From NCBI GenBank assembly GCA_030624695.1, contig JAUXJP010000038.1, forward strand, positions 1 to 8,057: a DNA stretch of 8,057 nt, in the 5' to 3' direction. Position 1 is the first letter of the stretch. Each line of letters begins with the position of its first letter. Position numbers and translations under genes: made by a program. Below the pieces are notes generated by a model. The model did not search any database. It was not told where the DNA came from and worked only from the letters and a program-made list of their open reading frames with translations. Shown one piece after another: positions 1 to 5,597 of this stretch. This stretch comes from Candidatus Dadabacteria bacterium. Lineage in GTDB: Bacteria > Desulfobacterota_D > UBA1144 > Nemesobacterales > JAJCZQ01.

Positions 1-1523
1 AAATGAAAATTATTGCAGAGGAATATCTTGGATACGAAGTAAACGAAGCTGTGATAACAGTACCGGCACATTTTAATGATATTCAGCGCCAGGCTACAAA
101 AGATTCAGGTAAAATTGCCGGCCTTGAAGTTAAAAGAATTATTAACGAACCTACTGCAGCAGCACTTGCCTATGGTATGGAGAACAAGGTAAATCAAAAG
201 ATTGCTGTATTTGACCTAGGCGGTGGTACTTTTGATTTTACAATACTTGAAATTGCAAACGGTGTATTCGATGTTAAAGCCACGAGTGGTGATACTTATC
301 TAGGCGGTGATGATTTTGACCAGAGAATTATTGAACATGTAGTGGAAGTATTTAAAACAGAAAACAATATTGACCTTAAAGAAGATAAAATGGCTCTTCA
401 GAGGATAAGGGAAGCATGTGAGAAAGCTAAGCATGAGCTTTCATCAATTGAAGAGACTAATATAAACCTTCCTTTTATAGCAGTTGATTCCACGGGGCCT
501 AAACATTTAAATCTTAAACTGACAAGGGCAGAACTGGAAAAACTTGTCGATGACCTTATTACAAGACTTGCATATCCTTGCCAGCAGGCAATGAATGATG
601 CCGGAATGGATTCTGATGAAATTGATGAAATAGTTCTTGTCGGGGGTATGACAAGAATGCCAAAAGTAAGGGAAAAGGTAAAACAAATATTTGGGAAGGA
701 AGCACAAACAAGGATAAACCCTGAAGAAGTTGTTGCAATTGGTGCAGCAATCCAGGGAGGAGTACTGGAGGGTAAGGTTGAGGATGTTCTTTTACTTGAT
801 GTTGTTCCATTATCTCTTGGCATCGAGACAAAGGGAGAACTGTTTACAAAAATTATTGAGAGAAATACAACTATTCCTACTATGAAAAGCCAGGTATTTA
901 CTACTGCCTATGACAACCAGGATTTTGTAAGTATTCACGTCCTGCAGGGCGAACGAGAAATGGTTAAGGATAATATCTCACTTGCCAAGTTCAACATGGT
1001 AGATATTCCACTTGCCCCCAAAGGTGTGCCTCAGATTGAAGTATCATATGAAGTAGATACCGATGGGATACTGCATGTATCTGCACATGATCTTGGAACT
1101 GACAATATACAGAAAATAGTTGTTGAGAATTCAGGTGGTCTTAATGATGAAGAGATTGATTCAATAATTAACCAGAGTCAGAAAAACAAGGAAGTTGATA
1201 AAAGTAAAAAAGAATATGCATTACTTAAGAACGAAGCTGAAGGATTAATCTATTCTGTTAAAAAGACTTTAAGTTCACATGGAGAAAAAATTGATTCTGA
1301 GACTGACTCCAGGATACGTAGTGAACTTGAAGTGCTTGAAAATGAATTAAACAGTGAAGATTATAATTCACTAAACATAGCTTTTAAATCATTACAAGAT
1401 ATATCTTATAAGTTTGCCCAGACGATATATTCAACTAAGGGAAGTAACACAAATACTGAAGAACCTGCTACCGAACCACATTCTTCAATTGATTCTGATG
1501 AAGAAAAAAATGTAACCGAGTAA
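1..1523 (+). CDS. dnaK: Molecular chaperone DnaK (Hsp70), 5'-truncated by the window edge
   Basis: Cytosolic ATP-dependent Hsp70 chaperone that binds exposed hydrophobic segments and works with DnaJ and GrpE. The reading frame is open at the left edge. The first ATG (position 3) is internal, because the text that follows matches DnaK from about residue 125 of about 640, so roughly the first 125 residues are missing. Visible in fragment numbering from that ATG: the second phosphate loop DLGGGTFD at 71-78, the Gram-negative-type GPKHLNLKLTRAELE stretch, the adenosine motif VGGMTRMP, the interdomain linker VLLLDV followed by PLSLGIE, the substrate-binding domain with HVLQGER and DGILHVSAHD, and a charged helical lid. 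The tail ends in SSIDSDEEKNVTE and lacks a clear EEV-type end. dnaJ follows after 21 bases, the usual operon order. Identity is certain; only the upstream part is unseen. Confidence 0.97.
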   Translation, partial: MKIIAEEYLGYEVNEAVITVPAHFNDIQRQATKDSGKIAGLEVKRIINEPTAAALAYGMENKVNQKIAVFDLGGGTFDFTILEIANGVFDVKATSGDTYLGGDDFDQRIIEHVVEVFKTENNIDLKEDKMALQRIREACEKAKHELSSIEETNINLPFIAVDSTGPKHLNLKLTRAELEKLVDDLITRLAYPCQQAMNDAGMDSDEIDEIVLVGGMTRMPKVREKVKQIFGKEAQTRINPEEVVAIGAAIQGGVLEGKVEDVLLLDVVPLSLGIETKGELFTKIIERNTTIPTMKSQVFTTAYDNQDFVSIHVLQGEREMVKDNISLAKFNMVDIPLAPKGVPQIEVSYEVDTDGILHVSAHDLGTDNIQKIVVENSGGLNDEEIDSIINQSQKNKEVDKSKKEYALLKNEAEGLIYSVKKTLSSHGEKIDSETDSRIRSELEVLENELNSEDYNSLNIAFKSLQDISYKFAQTIYSTKGSNTNTEEPATEPHSSIDSDEEKNVTE

Positions 1524-1535
1524 CATTTCCAGTTT

Positions 1536-1540
1536 GGAGA
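1536..1540 (+). promoter_or_regulatory. Ribosome binding site of dnaJ
   Basis: GGAGA lies 4 bases before the ATG at 1545, in the 21-base gap after dnaK. It fixes the dnaJ start, which also matches the conserved DnaJ N-terminus (AKDYYEILG). Confidence 0.7.
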
Positions 1541-1544
1541 AATA

Positions 1545-2636
1545 ATGGCAAAAGATTACTATGAAATTCTTGGAATTAACAGGAATGCTACTAACGAAGA
1601 TATAAAAATTACTTATAAAAAACTTGCATTTGAATACCATCCTGACAGGAACCCTGATGACCAGGATTCTCTCAATAAATTTAAAGACATAAACGAAGCT
1701 TACCAGATACTTGGAGATGACAACAAGCGGGCACAGTATGATAGTTTTGGCAGTATATCTGGCGATGGCAATTTTGGTGATATGGGATTCAGTTCTAACC
1801 TGAATGATATATTCGGAAACTTATTTGAGGAAGTATTTAACTCGGGATTTTCAAGTAACGGCCAGAAAGGAAGGGATTTAAAGTACGAACTTACCATAAG
1901 CTTTGAAGAAGCTGCATTTGGGATGGAAAAAGAAATTGTTGTACCTAAGCGCGAACTCTGTGATACATGTGAGGGTAAAGGTGCTGCTCCAGGTGGGGAC
2001 TCCGTCTGCGGAGTATGTAAGGGCAGGGGATCGGTGAATTATGCAAAAGGTTTTTTTGCCATAAGCCAGCCTTGCGGACAGTGCAGGGGAAGAGGTTATA
2101 TAATTGAAAAGTATTGCAATGAATGCGAAGGTGATGGATTTATAAGGATTAAGAAGAAAGTAAAAATAAATATACCAGCCGGGATTGCAGATTCTTCAAG
2201 ACTCAGAATACGGGATGAAGGTGAGATCGGTATGGGTGGAGCCCCTGACGGCGACTTGTTTATTGTTATATTTGTTGCGGATCACAAAATATTTAAAAGG
2301 GACAACAATAACATTTACTGTGAAGTACCAATCGATTTTATTACTGCTACTATTGGTGGGGAAATAAAAATCCCTACACTCGGCGGTATTGAAAAATTTA
2401 ATATTCCCGAGGAGACTCAGCCTGGGCAATCATTCAGGATTAAAGGGAAGGGATTGCCGGATTTACAGACGGGAAGGCTTGGGGATCTATATTTGATTAT
2501 AAATATAGATATACCAAATAATTTAAGTTCTAAGCAGAAGAAAGTTCTTAAAGATACTCTTGAAGATATTAAACCACAGCAGTTTTCAAACTTGGATAGT
2601 TATAATAAAACTCTTGAAAATCAGTACAAAAAGTAG
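1545..2636 (+). CDS. dnaJ: Molecular chaperone DnaJ (Hsp40), complete
   Basis: Cytosolic co-chaperone that delivers unfolded clients to DnaK and stimulates its ATPase. It has 363 residues, close to E. coli DnaJ (376), and is a full type I protein. The J domain covers residues 1-68 with the HPD triad at 32-34. A Gly/Phe-containing linker (about 69-107) includes DIFGNLFEEVF. The zinc domain has four CxxCxGxG repeats at 139-146, 155-162, 177-184 and 191-198, all cysteines intact. A C-terminal client-binding region holds the expected PDGDLF and GDLYL motifs. The linker is rather short and not very glycine-rich. The start is supported by a Shine-Dalgarno sequence and by the family N-terminus. It follows dnaK after 21 bases, so the two are very likely co-transcribed. 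It converges with the sulfur-carrier gene, only 6 bases separating the two stop codons. Confidence 0.97.
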   Translation: MAKDYYEILGINRNATNEDIKITYKKLAFEYHPDRNPDDQDSLNKFKDINEAYQILGDDNKRAQYDSFGSISGDGNFGDMGFSSNLNDIFGNLFEEVFNSGFSSNGQKGRDLKYELTISFEEAAFGMEKEIVVPKRELCDTCEGKGAAPGGDSVCGVCKGRGSVNYAKGFFAISQPCGQCRGRGYIIEKYCNECEGDGFIRIKKKVKINIPAGIADSSRLRIRDEGEIGMGGAPDGDLFIVIFVADHKIFKRDNNNIYCEVPIDFITATIGGEIKIPTLGGIEKFNIPEETQPGQSFRIKGKGLPDLQTGRLGDLYLIINIDIPNNLSSKQKKVLKDTLEDIKPQQFSNLDSYNKTLENQYKK

Positions 2637-2642
2637 GTGTTA

Positions 2643-2918
2643 TTAATTACCGCCGGCAATCGCGGGTATTATTGAAACATTATCATTTTCACTGAGTTCG
2701 GTGTCTTTCCCATTTAAAAAACGAATATCTTCGTTATTAACATAGAGATTTATAAATCTTCTGATGTTACCATCTTCGTCACAGATACGGTCTTTAATTC
2801 CGGGGCATTCCTGTTCGAGACCTTCAATTAGTTCTGAAACGTTTGCTGCACTGATATTAAGTTCATCTCTGTCGCCTGATAGTTTTCTTAAAGGTGTTGG
2901 TATTCTTACTGATGGCAT
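2643..2918 (-). CDS. CysO-like sulfur carrier protein (MoaD/ThiS family) with a capped Gly-Gly end
   Basis: Small beta-grasp protein of 91 residues. Family members are adenylated at a C-terminal Gly-Gly and converted to a thiocarboxylate that donates sulfur to a partner enzyme. Visible are an N-terminal strand with RIPTPLRK, the central motif RRFINLYVNNEDIRF at 53-67, then DNVSIIPAIAGG at 79-90. From memory this matches the layout of mycobacterial CysO (about 93 residues; HRFVNIYVNDEDVRF, ending AVAGG) better than MoaD or ThiS. The chain does not stop at Gly-Gly but carries one more residue, Asn91, so it would need trimming before activation. It lies 18 bases downstream of the thrC-type gene on the same strand and has a strong Shine-Dalgarno sequence. 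Family assignment is firm; the pathway served (cysteine, homocysteine, other) is not shown here. Confidence 0.88.
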   Translation of the reverse strand: MPSVRIPTPLRKLSGDRDELNISAANVSELIEGLEQECPGIKDRICDEDGNIRRFINLYVNNEDIRFLNGKDTELSENDNVSIIPAIAGGN

Positions 2919-2927
2919 AATTTTTAT

Positions 2928-2933
2928 CTCCTT
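2928..2933 (-). promoter_or_regulatory. Ribosome binding site of the CysO-like gene
   Basis: The minus strand reads AAGGAG 9 bases before the ATG at 2918. It lies in the 18-base gap after the thrC stop, fixes the start, and shows that translation of the small gene is initiated independently within a shared message. Confidence 0.75.
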
Positions 2934-2936
2934 ACT

Positions 2937-4166
2937 CTATAAACTATTATACAATTCCTCGAAATTATCAATATTTGGTTCAATTACTTCTGGTTTTTTT
3001 ACGCTGTTTATAATAGCGTCCTGAGTCTTGAGGCCGTTACCTGTGATTGAAATAACCGTAAGTTCGTCAGTTGGCAGTTTGCCTTCGTCAATAAGTTTCT
3101 TGGTTACGGCTACTGTGACACCGCCTGCTGTTTCAGTGTAGATTCCTTCAGTCTCTGCTAACAGTTTTATCCCGTCTATTATTTCCTGGTCAGATACATC
3201 ATCAGCCCATCCACCGCTTTCGTTAATTACTGACATGGCATATACTCCGTCTGCCGGTGTACCTATGGCGAGTGATTTAGCTATGGTATCAGGTTTTACA
3301 GGTTTAAATATCTCCCATTTGTTCTTAAAAGCAGTTGATATAGGTGAGCAACCTGTTGCCTGTGCGCCATATATTTTTGTATTTGAAGGTTCTATTAATC
3401 CAAGAGTTTCAAATTCCTTAATAGCTTTCCATACTTTAGTAAGCAGTGAGCCACTTGCCATGGGTATTACTATGTTAGCAGGTGCTTTCCAGCCAAGCTG
3501 TTCCATAATCTCATATGCGTATGATTTAGACCCTTCAGAGTAATATGGTCTCATGTTGATATTTACGAAGGCCCAGTTGTACTTTCCGGCAATTTCACTG
3601 CAAAGCCTGTTTACATCATCATATGTGCCTTTTATTGCAATTAGATTAGTTCCATATATAAGGCTGTTAATTATCTTGGATTCTTCAAGGTCGTAAGGAA
3701 TAAAAATAAAACTATTTAGGTTCCCGGAGGAAGCGAGGGATGATACGGCATTAGCAAGATTACCGGTTGACGCACATGATACGGTGTCAAAACCAAATTC
3801 TTTGGATTTTGAAAGCGCAACAGATACTACCCTGTCCTTAAAAGACAATGTAGGGAAACATACGGCATCATTTTTAACATATAGGTTTGAATGGCCAAGT
3901 ACTTTTCCAAGATTATCAGCTTTGATTAACGGTGTATATCCAACCTGTGCCCCGATTGTGGGTTCATTGTCTATTGGTAAAAGTTCGGCATAACGCCAAA
4001 TGTTTTTTTCGCGCGAAAGTATTAGGTCCTTGGTAAGGTCTGTTTTAATTTTTTCGTAGTCGTACTCGACTTCCAGGGGGCCAAAACATGTCTCACAGAC
4101 ATATATAGGTTCCTTTGGGTACCGTTCTCCGCATTCTTTGCATTTAAGGCCTTTTGTATAACTCAT
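2937..4166 (-). CDS. thrC: Threonine synthase-type PLP enzyme with N-terminal zinc ribbon
   Basis: Fold-type II PLP enzyme, 409 residues. Threonine synthase converts O-phospho-L-homoserine and water to threonine and phosphate in the cytosol. Residues 9-29 form a zinc ribbon with CxxC at 9-12 and CxxC at 24-27, followed by GPLEVEYDY. The substrate-entry motif VGYTPL lies at 75-80. The PLP lysine is K110 in PTLSFKDR. A CASTGNLANAV segment contacts the cofactor/substrate, the glycine/serine loop MASGSLLTK probably holds the PLP phosphate, and ITGNGLKTQDAI lies near the end. This is the ribbon-bearing class seen in many bacteria. The MoaD/ThiS gene follows directly, an arrangement I recall from other genomes such as actinobacteria. 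An alternative is a related PLP synthase using O-phosphoserine or O-phosphohomoserine with a sulfur donor, as CysM does with CysO. The start has only a weak ribosome site (GAG 9 bases upstream). Confidence 0.88.
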   Translation of the reverse strand: MSYTKGLKCKECGERYPKEPIYVCETCFGPLEVEYDYEKIKTDLTKDLILSREKNIWRYAELLPIDNEPTIGAQVGYTPLIKADNLGKVLGHSNLYVKNDAVCFPTLSFKDRVVSVALSKSKEFGFDTVSCASTGNLANAVSSLASSGNLNSFIFIPYDLEESKIINSLIYGTNLIAIKGTYDDVNRLCSEIAGKYNWAFVNINMRPYYSEGSKSYAYEIMEQLGWKAPANIVIPMASGSLLTKVWKAIKEFETLGLIEPSNTKIYGAQATGCSPISTAFKNKWEIFKPVKPDTIAKSLAIGTPADGVYAMSVINESGGWADDVSDQEIIDGIKLLAETEGIYTETAGGVTVAVTKKLIDEGKLPTDELTVISITGNGLKTQDAIINSVKKPEVIEPNIDNFEELYNSL

Positions 4167-4199
4167 ATATGTTTACTCGTTGGATAAAATCGGATAGAA

Positions 4200-4228
4200 A
4201 AATTACCTTTTATTAGTTATGTTGTCAA
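4200..4228 (-). promoter_or_regulatory. Candidate sigma70-type promoter for thrC and the CysO-like gene
   Basis: Read on the minus strand, a perfect TTGACA (4228 down to 4223) is followed by a 17-base spacer and TAATTT (4205 down to 4200). TAATTT keeps the T, A and final T of the -10 consensus. It sits in the 64-base gap between the lipoprotein stop and the thrC ATG and would give a leader of about 27 bases. The -10 is imperfect, so this is a candidate, not a certainty. Confidence 0.45.
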
Positions 4229-4230
4229 AA

Positions 4231-4710
4231 CTACTGATCAACTTCAATTATTTCATCTTTATAGGGCCTTATACCATCTTTATCGACGATAACCTTAATT
4301 ATTTCATCGGAAACGATCATGTTCTCGCCATTATTGTAAGTTCCGCGTACTATAACAGTATCTTTTACGGCAATACCTTCAATCTCTTCGAATTCTACAT
4401 TAATAGTGTTGCCTCCACTATCTGATAATATTAGTATATTATTTTCTTGTATTTCTTTATCTTCTATAGGTTCCATTTCAGGGTCGGCTGGGTCTGTTTC
4501 TTCAACTACTTCATCTGCATATGAAATATCAGTAACATAGCCAAGTACTACAATGTTGGCACCGGCAAAGGCAATAGGTGAGACTTGTACCCGTTTTATC
4601 GTGGTTTTCATGCCTTGAATGTTGAATGCAGGTTCCTTTGCTTCTTTCTTCGGGCATCCCGCTAATAAAATTATAGTGGAAAAAAATAATAGTTTTATTA
4701 AATTACTCAT
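4231..4710 (-). CDS. Predicted lipoprotein of unknown function, possibly OB-fold
   Basis: This 159-residue protein is not one I recognise. It begins with a short charged segment and a hydrophobic stretch (KLLFFSTIILLAGC) ending in the lipobox LAGC, so signal peptidase II should cleave before Cys19. The +2 residue is Pro, not Asp, which in E. coli would suggest outer-membrane sorting. After a linker, residues 50-64 (GANIVVLGYVTDISY) and 90-140 (NNILILSDSGG, VKDTVIVRGTY) show alternating beta strands with Gly turns that resemble the strand order of a small OB-fold; this is a guess from pattern. Between them lies an acidic insert, 66-89, in which 12 of 24 residues are Asp or Glu. It is upstream of thrC on the same strand and divergent from the hydrolase gene. 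Its ATG has no good ribosome site, but the signal peptide supports it. No functional link to its neighbours is evident. Confidence 0.8.
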   Translation of the reverse strand: MSNLIKLLFFSTIILLAGCPKKEAKEPAFNIQGMKTTIKRVQVSPIAFAGANIVVLGYVTDISYADEVVEETDPADPEMEPIEDKEIQENNILILSDSGGNTINVEFEEIEGIAVKDTVIVRGTYNNGENMIVSDEIIKVIVDKDGIRPYKDEIIEVDQ

Positions 4711-4769
4711 TCTTTTATATAAACATTACTTGGGTAAAGTGTTGTACAGTATATCCGAAGGAGAATAAT
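4711..4769 (-). other. Divergent intergenic region between the lipoprotein and hydrolase genes
   Basis: These 59 bases separate two outward-facing genes, so promoters for both must lie here or inside the flanking coding sequence. The region is AT-rich and holds TATA-like stretches, but I found no -35/-10 pair with acceptable spacing in either direction. No operator-like palindrome stands out. Confidence 0.35.
4758..4763 (+). promoter_or_regulatory. Ribosome binding site of the MBL-fold hydrolase gene
   Basis: AAGGAG lies 6 bases before the ATG at 4770, a strong and ideally spaced site that fixes this start. Confidence 0.8.
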
Positions 4770-5561
4770 ATGTATATCTTGGAGAACGAGAATTTTAACA
4801 TTTACAGGTTTGATGTGGGCAACAGTGGAAAGAACTATCAGTACATTGTTAAGTGCAATGAAACATCTGAATGTGTAGTAATTGACCCACTTGACCCTGT
4901 AAACCTTCTTCATTTTATAAGGGATGATAAACTAAGAGTTAGTGAAGTACTCAATACCCATGGCCACCCGGACCATATAGAGGGAAATAACCCTATAATT
5001 AAGGTATTTCTTGATTCAAGGATACATATTCATAAGGAAGGGCTTGATTTTGTTGCTCCGAGGACTGTAGTTATTGATGAAGGTGATGAAATTAGCTTTG
5101 GAAACCAGGCTATTTCTGTAATTAATACTCCCGGGCACTGCCCGGAGCATGTTTCTTTTGTAATAGGCAATAATATCTTTGTGGGAGACACTATTTTTCT
5201 ATCAGGGTGCGGAAATACAAAGTTCAGGGGTGATGTGGATGTACTCTTTGATACGTTTAATGATAAAATCAGGGCCCTTGATGATAATATGAATATATTT
5301 TGTGGTCACGACTACGCGATTAATAACCTAGAATATGGTTTAAGTATTGAGCCTAACAATCAAGCAATAAACGATAAAATAGAAGAAGTTAACAGTTCCA
5401 AGGAAGCTTTATCCACAATTGGTGAAGAACGCCTCTATAATCCCTTTATGCGCTTTGATAATGAAGAATTAATAGCCAATTTAAAGGGAAAATATCCCGA
5501 AATGAATACAGACGGAAGGTCTGTATTTACTAAATTAAGAGAACTAAGAAATAACTGGTAG
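4770..5561 (+). CDS. Metallo-beta-lactamase-fold hydrolase, glyoxalase II (GloB)-like
   Basis: This 263-residue dinuclear-metal hydrolase has the full glyoxalase II ligand set: H64, H66, D68 and H69 (THGHPDH), H123 (TPGHCPEH), D140 (VGDTIF) and H180 (CGHDY). After the catalytic fold comes the NNLEYGLSIEPNN region and a helical C-terminal part (NPFMRFDNEEL, then VFTKLRELRNNW) like the HAGH substrate-binding domain. Glyoxalase II hydrolyses S-D-lactoylglutathione to D-lactate and glutathione in the cytosol. The family position after GCG, normally Arg or Lys and a glutathione contact, is Asn149 here (GCGNTKFRGD), so the thiol carrier may differ. The tail argues against a plain ETHE1-type persulfide dioxygenase, which is shorter, but another thioester substrate is possible. 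metH follows after 36 bases on the same strand, suggesting co-transcription. Confidence 0.87.
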   Translation: MYILENENFNIYRFDVGNSGKNYQYIVKCNETSECVVIDPLDPVNLLHFIRDDKLRVSEVLNTHGHPDHIEGNNPIIKVFLDSRIHIHKEGLDFVAPRTVVIDEGDEISFGNQAISVINTPGHCPEHVSFVIGNNIFVGDTIFLSGCGNTKFRGDVDVLFDTFNDKIRALDDNMNIFCGHDYAINNLEYGLSIEPNNQAINDKIEEVNSSKEALSTIGEERLYNPFMRFDNEELIANLKGKYPEMNTDGRSVFTKLRELRNNW

Positions 5562-5597
5562 AATCTTACCTTTATTAATTCAATCATAAAATTAGAC

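Noticed and set aside
3..5. ATG at position 3 as the start of dnaK
   Set aside because: The residues before and after it match the middle of the DnaK ATPase domain, and the frame is open to the edge; this is an internal Met of a truncated gene.
398..831. Long antisense open frames opposite dnaK
   Set aside because: They lie wholly inside a certain gene, have Ser/Pro/Leu-rich shadow composition, and show no ribosome site or recognisable domain.
1999..2014. Perfect inverted repeat ACTCCG-TCTG-CGGAGT inside dnaJ
   Set aside because: It lies between two zinc-motif repeats in coding sequence without a following T-run, so I treat it as chance.
2649..2666. Weak GC hairpin at the end of the CysO-like gene as a dnaJ terminator
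   Set aside because: Only a 4-base stem with an 8-base loop and no adjacent T-run.
2643..2918. Small carrier as true MoaD or ThiS of molybdopterin or thiamine synthesis
   Set aside because: The RRFINLYVNNEDIRF and AIAGG motifs and the length fit CysO better, and no moa or thi genes are nearby.
3235..3993. Plus-strand open frames opposite thrC
   Set aside because: They are antisense to a well-supported enzyme gene with intact motifs and have no family features of their own.
5131..5145. Perfect inverted repeat CCGGGC-ACT-GCCCGG inside the hydrolase gene
   Set aside because: It encodes the conserved TPGHCPE metal-ligand motif and has no T-run after it; most likely a coding coincidence, not a terminator or operator.
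4770..5561. Hydrolase as an ETHE1-type persulfide dioxygenase
   Set aside because: It has the extra glyoxalase II-like C-terminal region and the full seven-ligand dinuclear set with the VGDTIF motif; a GloB-like assignment fits better.
5562..5597. Possible SAM or cobalamin riboswitch before metH
   Set aside because: The gap is only 36 bases, far too short for either riboswitch.
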